A DNA stretch of 64,000 bases from Hemileia vastatrix (lineage: Eukaryota; Basidiomycota; Pucciniomycetes; Pucciniales; Zaghouaniaceae): contig JASXTE010000009.1 of the NCBI GenBank assembly GCA_030280995.1, positions 35,324,001 through 35,388,000 of the forward strand. Reading direction: 5' to 3'. Shown piece by piece: positions 22,904 through 31,946 of this stretch (position 1 is its first letter; the number at the start of each line of letters is the position of its first letter). The notes beneath the pieces are model-generated. The model did not search any database. It was not told the DNA's origin and was given only the letters and a program-made list of their open reading frames with translations. Made by a program: the position numbers and the translations under genes.

Positions 22904-23545
22904 TAAAACAACTCGAATCTTTTAGATATAAAAATAAAACAGACGTCAATAAACGATCTGCCCTATTAAGTGGTCTTTGCCGCTGTTACCTTTTAGATAT
23001 AAAAATAAAACAGACGTCAATAAACGATCTGCCCTATTAAGTGGTCTTTGCCGCTGTTACCTAAAGATAAAAATAATGAAATAATATTGAGCGAGATAAA
23101 AGACCTAATACATAAACAGAATAACAGCTAAATACAAAAGTCTAACCTTTTAGATATAAAAATAAAACAGACGTCAATAAACGATCTGCCCTATTAAGTG
23201 GTCTTTGCCGCTGTTACCTATGTACATGAATAAAATGGAAAATTAATAACAAGATAAGTGTTTACAAATAACTAGTCCTGACCTAAAGATAAAAATAATG
23301 AAATAATATTGAGCGAGATAAAAGACGGGCAAAAAGAAATGACAAGACCCAGTATTTAAGTTAGTGTCTCGCTCAATGAGGACAGGGATGAATGAATAGC
23401 ATAAAATAAGAACAACATAGAAAAACGTGAGAAAAATAAGACGTGATGTGATCTCTATGGAGGTTGAGTCAATAACTACTCTTATAATTATAAAACGGAT
23501 AAAAATAGAAAGAAAAACACAGTGAGTTAACTAGTTGTTCTTACA
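22904..23545 (-). repeat. Copia 3' LTR (642 bp)
   Basis: Identical by eye to the 5' LTR. It contains a 71-bp module three times (22920-22990, 22991-23061, 23148-23218), the first two adjacent, and a 43-bp module twice (23062-23104, 23284-23326). Each 43-bp module contains ATTGAGCGAGA, whose perfect reverse complement lies at 23367-23377. The 71-bp module includes GACGTC, the core of a CRE/ATF-type site. A TATA-like stretch TATAATTATAAG (23482-23493 on the minus strand) lies about 55 nt into the LTR. In element orientation the modules lie in the downstream half. Confidence 0.93.
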
Positions 23546-26500
23546 CCCCTCCTTGCTATCAATCATACCGTTCAAACCAATTTTGTCTACAAATTTTCTG
23601 AATTTTTCCTTGCTAAGAGCCTTAGTAAAGACATCAGCAATCATATCAGTTGATGGCGTATATTGTAGGTCAATTTTTCCAGACATTATTTGCTCTCTAA
23701 TCCAATGAAATTGGATTTCAACATGCTTAGTTCTAGCGTGAAACATGGGATTTTTGCACAAAGAAATACAACCTTGATTATCGGAAAATAATTTTGAGGA
23801 AGATTTACAGTCAAATCCAAGGTCATTAAAGAGAGTCTGCATCCAAATTGCCTCTTGCGCTGCATCAACTGTAGCTTTAGATTCAGCTTCAGTAGTGCTA
23901 AGGGCAACTGTAGGTTGTTTCTTGCAGCGCCAACTGATAGCAGTACCATTGATAATAAAAACATATCCAGTAGTTGAGCGTCGAGTAACTTGACAACCTG
24001 CCCAATCGGCATCAGCAAAACCAGTAGGAAGTGAATAACTGTAGTGACCCTCATTGATAAAAGGATCATCTGAATGAAAAGTAAGTGATAGATTGATACT
24101 ACCTCGCAGATAGCGAAGGACCCTTTTGAATGCCAACCAATGTTTAATACCAGGAGCATTTAAGTATTGTGCTAGTTGACTGTTTATGAAGGCAATATCT
24201 GGTCTAGTTGCCTGAGTGATGTAATTTAATCGACCCACTGCTCGTCGATAATTGATGTTGAGTTGAGAGAATTGTTTTATTTCGTCTTCAGTTGCTGGTA
24301 CCAGTTGAGTGTTCATTGTCATTGGAGTACTAGATGGCTTGCAATTTGACATGTCATAAGAAGTGAGTAAATCCTTAATCTCCTGATCTTGACAAAGAGA
24401 TAAGGTACCGGTATTTCTATTTCTCGTAACCCTCATTCCCAAAATAAATTTTGCATCTCCAAGATCTTCCATATCAAACTTTGATTGAATGGCAACTTTG
24501 AACCAATCAATATCCTTACCAAAAATGGAAAGGTCATCAACATGCACATGGACGTAACAAGGATGAGTAGTACTTTCATGTATGAAGAGACAAGGATCCG
24601 CAGCTGAGGGATAAAAATTAAGGGAATAGAAGAAATTAATTAACTCTGTGTACCAACACCTAGAGGCCTGCTTTAAACCATAAAGTGAACGCTTTAACAA
24701 TAAAACTGGATTTTTAAGATTGGGAGGCCTTTTCATGCCTAGAGGAATTTTCATATAAACGTCTTCGTCAGGTTTTCCATAGAGAAAAGCACCTTTGACA
24801 TCCATCTGAATGAAATCCCAATCTTCTCGTGTTGCAAGACTGATGAGAACTCGTAATGTGGTGAGTCGTCCAGTTGGAGCAAAAGTCTCAAAATAATTTA
24901 TTCCAGCTTTTTGTGAACAGCCTCGTGCACAAAGTCGAGCTTTATATTTTTGAATGTGACCATCTGCATCTCTTTTAATCTTAAAAACCCATATGGACCC
25001 TATCGTAGGAACATTTTCTGGTTGTTCAACAATATTCCAGACACTTTGATTTTCTATCATTTTCAACTCTTGACTAATGGCATCGAGCCAAAAATCACCA
25101 TCACATCGATTAATTGCTTCAAAATAAGTAAGTGGATCTGATAATTGAATGTCGGGTACATCATCATGTGTTGCATGTGCACTAATAACGTTTGTAATTG
25201 ATAAGTAGTTTTTGATTTCAAAGGCTGAATTCAGCTTCCTTGGTATTCTTTTCCGACCACCTTCAATAATGTTGGATGAGTCAATTGAAGAGCTAATATC
25301 GTTAGAAGCAATGTTGGGAGTTAATTGATAATCCCAAAATCTATTAATGGATTTTGGTTTTTCAATGGGGGGATCTTCAGATTCAGTCGAAGGTATGTGA
25401 TTTGACGAATGATTATCAGAGGGAGTTAAAGGTATATTTTCAGAGAAATCAGATGTAATTGCGACAACATCTTCAGTAAAGATTTCTGACAATTGTGTTT
25501 CTGACGATAAGTCCTGAATAGGAAAAGACGTTTCATCAAAAATTACATTATGTGAGTATATTATCTTTTTATTATCAAGTCGAAGCAATCGATATGATGT
25601 CACATCTTCAGCATAGCCCAGAAAACAGCATTTTATTGAATTCGTATAAAATTTTCCTCCTCTTTTTGACTTGTCAATGAGTGCATAAGCAGCACATCCA
25701 AAAACTTTAAGATGATCGTATTTTGCATCCTTGCCAAACCTCACTTTAAATGGTGTATCAAAACTCAATGAAGCCGATGGTAATCTGTTCTCAAGATAGA
25801 CTGCAGTGTTGACTGCTTCGCCCCAGAACTCAATCGGCATTTTTGCATGAAAAAGTAAAGATTTAGCCATTTCGGTGGTAATTCTGTTGCCACGTTCCGC
25901 AATAGGATTTTGCTGTGGCGTATAAGGAGAAGTAACAATCATTTTAAAGCCATCTTTGACACTTAAATCTTTGAAATCTTTATTTATGAATTCGCTTCCA
26001 CCATCACACACGAAATTGCCAATTTTAAGATTTGATAAATTCTCTATTTGAGTTTTAAATTGCAAAAATGCTTTGAAAGTATCAGATTTATTAGATAAAA
26101 GGAATACAAAGCGATAAGAAGAATAAGAATCTGTAATTTTGAAATAATAATTGGCTCCTCCGTAAGTTGCAGGAGTAATTTTGCCACTTAAATCACAATG
26201 TAAGAATTCTAGAAAGCGAGTTCCTCTTGGGACAGTTCCTAAAAATGGACTATGATGGTGCTTGGCATTCACACAGGGCTCACAGAAATTAAAATCATCG
26301 CATAATTTAAACCCTATTTTAGACTGAATTTTATCAAGATATTGGGAATTCGAATGTCCTAATCTGAAGTGCCAAAGCATTTTTGAGTTTGAAGCGTAAA
26401 GAGATTTGAAAACGGGAACATGGTGCTCACCAAAATTGGCATTCAACACTACAAGTCCTTCAGAGTCATCCCATTTGCCATCAAGAATAATTTCGTTCGA

Positions 26501-27757
26501 CCTTGTGATTGTTAATTCTCCATTAGAATTCATGTGTTGATCACAACCATGTGAGATAAACGGGCCGATTCCAATAAGGTTTTGGCTGATTTCAGGAACA
26601 TGCAAGCAGTCAGTCAAAGTTATGACTTCCCTCGGTGTGACAAGGTTGACCGAACCCTTTCCCGAGCTATAAATTATGGTGCCATTACCAAGCTTGATTG
26701 GACGACGGAAGCGAGAGTATGTTTTAAAATTTGACCGTTTCTTGATCATATGAACAGTTGCTCCGCTGTCAAAAATGAGCATTTTCGAAGAAGTATTTGA
26801 AATATTTGCTTTGAAAATTTTTGCAGGTCCACAGCTGATACTTGCATGTACTTCTTCGCTAGCTTTGGAACTATTAGCAGTTACTCGATTTTTACGTTTT
26901 TCCGGATGCAATTGAAAACAATCCTCTTCAGAATGTTTCGCTTTCGGATTATGTTTTCCGTCTCGACAAAATTCCCACTTTAGTTTTTGATTAGATTTTG
27001 TTTTATTTATCAAGGCGGAATGAGATGATGTGGAATTCTCTGATTCAATTTCAGAAGAAAGACGGGCCAATCGTGAGAGTAGATTAGAAACGGAAAGATG
27101 GGTTTGAGTCACTTCACAAGCATGTAGAATCAATGCCTTATGGGTTGAGTAACATTCTGGCAATTGTCTCAATAATCGATGTGCTTCATTTTCACTTTCA
27201 ACTGAGACACCAACAGACCCCAGCTCATTAATTCTGGTTCGTAGATCATTCACGAAGCTCATAAGATTGCCTTCTTGGCATTTGACATCGTGATATCGGG
27301 CAAATATCGAGGCACGGTTTGACGCATCGGCTGCAGCATATTGGTTGCTCAGCTTTGTCCAGATTTGCCAAGGCTTGTCCATATCATCATCAGTCACAAA
27401 AGCAGCAATATTGGCGGCGTCAAGTTTTGAAATGAGAATGTTTGTTGCCTTGTCGGCTCTCTTTTGAAAATCTAACTTAAGACTTTGGGCAGCGTCTTCC
27501 GGCGGCGGTTGTTCAAGACCAAATACAAGGTTTTTGAGATCCTGATAAGTGAGCAGGGCTCTCATTCTTATCCTCCATTCATGGAAATTTCCGACACTCA
27601 GTACAGGAATATTTCTGAGGGTATCGCCAGAGGAATCATTATTTGAGTCCATTTTCAATGGTGATGAAGGACGGGCAGTATTAAAACTTGTTGACGAGTA
27701 ATCAGATTCGTTCGTTGAAGCTGGAGATGGGATTGTAAATATATCGTTTGATGACAT
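23531..27757 (-). CDS. gag-pol: Copia Gag-Pol polyprotein, 1,408 aa, intact
   Basis: A single uninterrupted frame. Domains in order: Gag (about 49-230, beginning GNFHEWRIRMRALL); a zinc knuckle near 261-285 in which the first Cys appears to be Trp (WEFC, then H269 and C280); aspartic protease DSG at about 330-332; pre-integrase HHCC motif (H463, H468, C492, C495); integrase D522, D585, E621 with exactly 35 residues between the last two; reverse transcriptase with QMDVKGAF (D986) and HVDD (D1074, D1075), where His replaces the usual Tyr; RNase H with DADWA near 1249, E1290, D1326 and D1375. All catalytic acids expected of the family are present. The start is the first ATG, 25 nt inside the LTR edge. 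The stop (TAG, 23531-23533) lies inside the 3' LTR: the last codons run through the polypurine tract and 15 nt into the LTR. Confidence 0.97.
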   Translation of the reverse strand: MSSNDIFTIPSPASTNESDYSSTSFNTARPSSPLKMDSNNDSSGDTLRNIPVLSVGNFHEWRIRMRALLTYQDLKNLVFGLEQPPPEDAAQSLKLDFQKRADKATNILISKLDAANIAAFVTDDDMDKPWQIWTKLSNQYAAADASNRASIFARYHDVKCQEGNLMSFVNDLRTRINELGSVGVSVESENEAHRLLRQLPECYSTHKALILHACEVTQTHLSVSNLLSRLARLSSEIESENSTSSHSALINKTKSNQKLKWEFCRDGKHNPKAKHSEEDCFQLHPEKRKNRVTANSSKASEEVHASISCGPAKIFKANISNTSSKMLIFDSGATVHMIKKRSNFKTYSRFRRPIKLGNGTIIYSSGKGSVNLVTPREVITLTDCLHVPEISQNLIGIGPFISHGCDQHMNSNGELTITRSNEIILDGKWDDSEGLVVLNANFGEHHVPVFKSLYASNSKMLWHFRLGHSNSQYLDKIQSKIGFKLCDDFNFCEPCVNAKHHHSPFLGTVPRGTRFLEFLHCDLSGKITPATYGGANYYFKITDSYSSYRFVFLLSNKSDTFKAFLQFKTQIENLSNLKIGNFVCDGGSEFINKDFKDLSVKDGFKMIVTSPYTPQQNPIAERGNRITTEMAKSLLFHAKMPIEFWGEAVNTAVYLENRLPSASLSFDTPFKVRFGKDAKYDHLKVFGCAAYALIDKSKRGGKFYTNSIKCCFLGYAEDVTSYRLLRLDNKKIIYSHNVIFDETSFPIQDLSSETQLSEIFTEDVVAITSDFSENIPLTPSDNHSSNHIPSTESEDPPIEKPKSINRFWDYQLTPNIASNDISSSIDSSNIIEGGRKRIPRKLNSAFEIKNYLSITNVISAHATHDDVPDIQLSDPLTYFEAINRCDGDFWLDAISQELKMIENQSVWNIVEQPENVPTIGSIWVFKIKRDADGHIQKYKARLCARGCSQKAGINYFETFAPTGRLTTLRVLISLATREDWDFIQMDVKGAFLYGKPDEDVYMKIPLGMKRPPNLKNPVLLLKRSLYGLKQASRCWYTELINFFYSLNFYPSAADPCLFIHESTTHPCYVHVHVDDLSIFGKDIDWFKVAIQSKFDMEDLGDAKFILGMRVTRNRNTGTLSLCQDQEIKDLLTSYDMSNCKPSSTPMTMNTQLVPATEDEIKQFSQLNINYRRAVGRLNYITQATRPDIAFINSQLAQYLNAPGIKHWLAFKRVLRYLRGSINLSLTFHSDDPFINEGHYSYSLPTGFADADWAGCQVTRRSTTGYVFIINGTAISWRCKKQPTVALSTTEAESKATVDAAQEAIWMQTLFNDLGFDCKSSSKLFSDNQGCISLCKNPMFHARTKHVEIQFHWIREQIMSGKIDLQYTPSTDMIADVFTKALSKEKFRKFVDKIGLNGMIDSKEGCKNN
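23546..23554 (-). other. Copia polypurine tract
   Basis: AAGGAGGGG on the minus strand abuts the 3' LTR and is the expected primer for plus-strand DNA synthesis. It simultaneously encodes Lys-Glu-Gly of the polyprotein tail. Confidence 0.85.
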
Positions 27758-27767
27758 TCACAAGGAC

Positions 27768-27782
27768 ACTGGGCCCATAACC
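27768..27782 (-). other. Copia primer-binding site, initiator tRNA-Met anticodon-arm type
   Basis: Reading the minus strand, GGTTATGGGCCCAGT begins directly at the LTR edge. As I recall, the same sequence is the primer site of Drosophila copia, which uses a half-molecule of initiator tRNA-Met rather than its 3' end. Only about 10 nt separate it from the ATG. Confidence 0.85.
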
Positions 27783-28410
27783 TAAAACAACTCGAATCTT
27801 TTAGATATAAAAATAAAACAGACGTCAATAAACGATCTGCCCTATTAAGTGGTCTTTGCCGCTGTTACCTTTTAGATATAAAAATAAAACAGACGTCAAT
27901 AAACGATCTGCCCTATTAAGTGGTCTTTGCCGCTGTTACCTAAAGATAAAAATAATGAAATAATATTGAGCGAGATAAAAGACCTAATACATAAACAGAA
28001 TAACAGCTAAATACAAAAGTCTAACCTTTTAGATATAAAAATAAAACAGACGTCAATAAACGATCTGCCCTATTAAGTGGTCTTTGCCGCTGTTACCTAT
28101 GTACATGAATAAAATGGAAAATTAATAACAAGATAAGTGTTTACAAATAACTAGTCCTGACCTAAAGATAAAAATAATGAAATAATATTGAGCGAGATAA
28201 AAGACGGGCAAAAAGAAATGACAAGACCCAGTATTTAAGTTAGTGTCTCGCTCAATGAGGACAGGGATGAATGAATAGCATAAAATAAGAACAACATAGA
28301 AAAACGTGAGAAAAATAAGACGTGATGTGATCTCTATGGAGGTTGAGTCAATAACTACTCTTATAATTATAAAACGGATAAAAATAGAAAGAAAAACACA
28401 GTGAGTTAAC
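27783..28410 (-). repeat. Copia 5' LTR, main part (628 of 642 bp)
   Basis: The remaining 14 bp (tagttgttcttaca) lie at 29457-29470 beyond the nested TRIM. The TRIM therefore sits 14 bp inside the outer end of the LTR, upstream of the probable promoter, and need not have inactivated transcription. The internal 71-bp and 43-bp modules match the other LTR. Confidence 0.93.
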
Positions 28411-28521
28411 TGTTATGGTGTTACCATACTATGTACTTAGCTAGTCTCTCATCAGTATATAGTGTAGCCTCCGAATACATCGGAGACCTTTCCCTGGTTC
28501 TGCAAGGCATCATTCTCTACA
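28411..28521 (+). repeat. TRIM 5' LTR (111 bp)
   Basis: Begins TGTTATGG, ends TCTCTACA. It contains TATATAG at 28456-28462 as a possible TATA box, and a perfect hairpin CTCCGA-atacA-TCGGAG style inverted repeat at 28469-28485 just downstream. Confidence 0.93.
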
Positions 28522-28533
28522 GGTTATGGGCCG
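28522..28533 (+). other. TRIM primer-binding site
   Basis: GGTTATGGGCCG starts directly after the LTR. Its first eleven bases match the Copia primer site, so both probably prime from the anticodon arm of initiator tRNA-Met. Confidence 0.85.
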
Positions 28534-28601
28534 TCTCGCTCGTGGAGAACCCTTCGTAGAACCCCGTTCATTGCAACGATACTGCAATTTCCCTCCTCCT
28601 C

Positions 28602-28718
28602 ATGGTGTATGGGCGCCATATTCTCAATTCTACTCTCAAAACAGTGTATGGGCGCTGTTCTCGCCTCAGCCAAAAAAAAATGGCATTTTCCTCTCTAAAT
28701 TTGGTGTATGGGCGCCAT
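28602..28718 (+). repeat. Three covarying mini-hairpins with conserved loop TATGGG
   Basis: Stem-loops at 28602-28619, 28641-28658 and 28701-28718 each have a 6-nt loop TATGGG and closing bases GTG/CGC. Outer stem bases covary: ATG/CAT pairs in the first become ACA/TGT in the second; the third has one T-T mismatch. The loop plus next base, TATGGGC, also occurs in the primer site at 28525-28531. Confidence 0.6.
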
Positions 28719-29126
28719 CTTATCATCCTGCCTAACAAAGGCATCCGCTCCGCTATGGTGTGTGAGGCATCTTCCCTCATCGTGATTTGCGACGATACGA
28801 GCAAAACTTTTTGCCACAAACTATTCTCAAAACCCACCTCGTTAACCACCCCTTTCTCTAAATCTTGTACCTTCGCCACATGCTGGCCTCAACAGGCAGC
28901 ATTCCCGAAACCCCATTATCTCATTTCTCTAAAGTCACCAATCAATCAGAAGCAAGTCCGGAAATCTACCATTTCACACACCGCTCACAATTCCCTTCTT
29001 GCTCAATCCTCAATTTTCATACCGAATATCTCAAATCTCAGTTCACTCTCACCTCACCTACTCCATCAAGTTTCTTATTTTCCTTCAATTTCTACTCCAA
29101 TACTTGGTGATTTGTTGATGTCTTGA

Positions 29127-29138
29127 TGGGGGGGATGT
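29127..29138 (+). repeat. Internal duplicate of the TRIM polypurine-tract/LTR junction
   Basis: The 12-mer TGGGGGGGATGT occurs here and again at 29332-29343, where it spans the polypurine tract and the first three LTR bases. It lies 205 nt upstream of the real junction. Confidence 0.6.
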
Positions 29139-29331
29139 ACAAATTTTTCTTATAATTTTTCTTTATTTTCATTAAATACTTTTAAACTACAAACTGGAAT
29201 AATTTAGCTTCTTAGTGTATTGTCTTTTAACATTTTTAACACACTCTTTTTAAATTAGTTTACTATTCCCTTTCATTGTCACTCGTTACAATCTTTTATT
29301 ATTAGTGTAGGGTGATGTTCGTCTAACTAAG

Positions 29332-29340
29332 TGGGGGGGA
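29332..29340 (+). other. TRIM polypurine tract
   Basis: TGGGGGGGA directly precedes the right LTR, as expected for the plus-strand primer. Confidence 0.85.
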
Positions 29341-29451
29341 TGTTATGGTGTTACCATACTATGTACTTAGCTAGTCTCTCATCAGTATATAGTGTAGCCT
29401 CCGAATACATCGGAGACCTTTCCCTGGTTCTGCAAGGCATCATTCTCTACA
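29341..29451 (+). repeat. TRIM 3' LTR (111 bp)
   Basis: No difference by eye from the 5' LTR, so this insertion is young. Being nested, it is younger than the Copia insertion. Confidence 0.93.
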
Positions 29452-30361
29452 TTAACTAGTTGTTCTTACAAATAGTTAAATTAAATGTGTAATGCATATT
29501 CACATTTTATGATATGTATGCATAGCAAATATCACCTTATATTGTATGTGTAACAAGTATGCATATTGTAAAACTCATTCAAAATAACTGATATTTATAT
29601 ACTAATATTGATTAAAGTTTTTTTCAAAATTAATACCTCTTAATCCCCAACACACTAAAAAACCCTTCAAAACTTAAAAAAGCTAAAAAAACCACATGAC
29701 GTAACATATAGAATCAAATTATGTCTATCAATGAAGATTAAACATAAAACTATAATACATAAGGCTAGCCAAAAAAAATTTTTTTTAAAAATAACACAAA
29801 AAAAAGCAAAAATTATTGTGAAAAATGAAAATTGACCAAAAGACACCTTAAAACTCAGAATTTGAAAAATGTCAACAAGACATGAAATGTAGAGAAATTT
29901 AAGGGCTATCCAATGGTGATAGCCACATATCTTAAAGCCAAATATTCATTCCAGGAATGAAGAAAAACCAATAATTAAAACAATAATCTCTCTTATAAGA
30001 CATGAACAAACAGCACCAAACATCACAAAAAAGGCCCCTACAGATGTTGGAAGATGAAAATGTCATTTATCCAAGTCAAAGGGTGTTCACAAAACCCAGA
30101 AAGCAGAAAAATAAACTTGATGTCTAGTTCTTACTATAATCCCATGTGATAATGCATATTTTATAAGAATTTAAATTTAATATTTAGATTAAATGTGAAA
30201 TGCATATACACATGTAATTCCAGATGCATACCTAATATCACCTAATTTGGTTTTGTACCTAGTATGCATTTTGAATAAATTTTGAGTAAAAAATATGATG
30301 TATATATAAAAAAATTAGATCAAAGTGTTATCAAAATCAATAGTCTAACAGTTAGACACAA

Positions 30362-30640
30362 ATGACTACCAACAACCAGACAGATGTTCAAGAGTTCAAT
30401 CCCCCAAGATACCGATATATAACTCTCACTGGTGGTCAAGAGCCCTTACCACCAGCTTACTATGATATAGCTCATAGAGGTGGTTACTTGTTTGAACCCC
30501 CACCATACTTTACACTCTTTTGTGAAGAAGGTCAAGGGGGTGCTCCCCCACCATACCATGAAATAAATCAGGCTGGTGCACAGGGTAACAACCCTCCAGC
30601 AAACCATGATGCAAATCAGAATGGTGCACAAGGGACTTAA
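30362..30640 (+). CDS. 92-aa PPxY-repeat microprotein, unit 19
   Basis: Asn13/Cys54 reference protein; tract A8T7A6. First complete unit after the retrotransposon block. Confidence 0.55.
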   Translation: MTTNNQTDVQEFNPPRYRYITLTGGQEPLPPAYYDIAHRGGYLFEPPPYFTLFCEEGQGGAPPPYHEINQAGAQGNNPPANHDANQNGAQGT

Positions 30641-31667
30641 TCCCACTTCATATTGTAATGTAATTTAGTTAACTCAAAGGGATGTTCATAATCTCCCAAT
30701 GCAAGAAAAAAACAATATATTTCTAGTTGATTCTTTTTCCCCTGTGATAGTGCATATTTAATGACAATATATACTAAATAGTTAAATTAAATGTGTAATG
30801 CATATTCACATTTTATGATATGTATGCATAGCAAATATCACCTTATATTGTATGTGTAACAAGTATGCATATTGTAAAACTCATTCAAAATAACTGATAT
30901 TTATATACTAATATTGATTAAAGTTTTTTTCAAAATTAATACCTCTTAATCCCCAACACACTAAAAAACCCTTCAAAACTTAAAAAAGCTAAAAAAACCA
31001 CATGACGTAACATATAGAATCAAATTATGTCTATCAATGAAGATTAAACATAAAACTATAATACATAAGGCTAGCCAAAAAAAATTTTTTTAAAAAATAA
31101 CACAAAAAAAAGCAAAAATTATTGTGAAAAATGAAAATTGACCAAAAGACACCTTAAAACTCAGAATTTGAAAAATGTCAACAAGACATGAAATGTAGAG
31201 AAATTTAAGGGCTATCCAATGGTGATAGCCACATATCTTAAAGCCAAATATTCATTCCAGGAATGAAGAAAAACCAATAATTAAAACAATAATCTCTCTT
31301 ATAAGACATGAACAAACAGCACCAAACATCACAAAAAAGGCCCCTACAGATGTTGGAAGATGAAAATGTCATTTATCCAAGTCAAAGGGTGTTCACAAAA
31401 CCCAGAAAGCAGAAAAATAAACTTGATGTCTAGTTCTTACTATAATCCCATGTGATAATGCATATTTTATAAGAATTTAAATTTAATATTTAGATTAAAT
31501 GTGAAATGCATATACACATGTAATTCCAGATGCATACCTAATATCACCTAATTTGGTTTTGTACCTAGTATGCATTTTGAATAAATTTTGAGTAAAAAAT
31601 ATGATGTATATATAAAAAAATTAGATCAAAGTGTTATCAAAATCAATAGTCTAACAGTTAGACACAA

Positions 31668-31946
31668 ATGACTACCAACAACCAGACAGATGTTCAAGAG
31701 TTCAATCCCCCAAGATACCGATATATAACTCTCACTGGTGGTCAAGAGCCCTTACCACCAGCTTACTATGATATAGCTCATAGAGGTGGTTACTTGTTTG
31801 AACCCCCACCATACTTTACACTCTTTTGTGAAGAAGGTCAAGGGGGTGCTCCCCCACCATACCATGAAATAAATCAGGCTGGTGCACAGGGTAACAACCC
31901 TCCAGCAAACCATGATGCAAATCAGAATGGTGCACAAGGGACTTAA
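31668..31946 (+). CDS. 92-aa PPxY-repeat microprotein, unit 20
   Basis: Asn13/Cys54 reference protein; tract A8T8A5. Confidence 0.55.
   Translation: MTTNNQTDVQEFNPPRYRYITLTGGQEPLPPAYYDIAHRGGYLFEPPPYFTLFCEEGQGGAPPPYHEINQAGAQGNNPPANHDANQNGAQGT

Larger units (their letters stand above)
28534..29330 (+). other. TRIM internal region
   Basis: About 0.8 kb, markedly more GC-rich than the array over its first half, and pyrimidine-rich on the plus strand. It carries three small hairpins with loop TATGGG (28602-28718). A plus-strand frame is open from 28602 to 29126 (174 codons), but two other frames overlap it and its composition looks non-coding, so I do not call a gene. It could be a captured host fragment; I cannot name a source. 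Confidence 0.6.
28411..29451 (+). mobile_element. TRIM-like non-autonomous LTR element (1,041 bp) nested in the Copia 5' LTR
   Basis: Identical 111-bp direct repeats bound the element, TG at the start and CA at the end, with the 5-bp duplication ttaac on each side (28406-28410 and 29452-29456). The empty site gagttaactagttg is visible in the other Copia LTR at 23524-23537. A primer site follows the left LTR and a polypurine tract precedes the right one, so it is on the plus strand, opposite to Copia. It has no Gag or Pol coding. Its size and structure match terminal-repeat retrotransposons in miniature (TRIMs), and the primer site suggests mobilisation by Copia-type machinery. Confidence 0.92.
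22904..29470 (-). mobile_element. Ty1/Copia LTR retrotransposon, complete, carrying a nested TRIM
   Basis: A minus-strand element is flanked by the 5-bp duplication aatag (22899-22903 and 29471-29475). The LTRs are 642 bp: 22904-23545 (3' LTR) and 27783-28410 plus 29457-29470 (5' LTR, split by the nested element). By eye the two LTRs are identical, so the insertion is very recent. The LTR termini in element orientation are TGTAAG and TTTTA. One 1,408-aa Gag-Pol ORF fills the interior. Domain order protease, integrase, reverse transcriptase, RNase H defines the Copia superfamily. Excluding the nested TRIM and its 5-bp duplication the element is about 5.5 kb. The intact ORF and matching LTRs suggest it was recently autonomous and may still be. 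Confidence 0.96.

Noticed and set aside
23686..24159. 157-codon minus-strand frame inside Copia
   Set aside because: Lies within the RNase H part of Gag-Pol in another frame and shows no domain.
24950..25141. 63-codon plus-strand frame inside Copia
   Set aside because: Antisense to the reverse-transcriptase region; no features of its own.
28526..29126. Overlapping frames of 69, 103, 174 and 81 codons in the TRIM interior
   Set aside because: They overlap in different frames, share the same low-complexity pyrimidine-rich DNA and include the hairpin repeats; TRIMs are not expected to encode proteins. Not excluded as a captured fragment.
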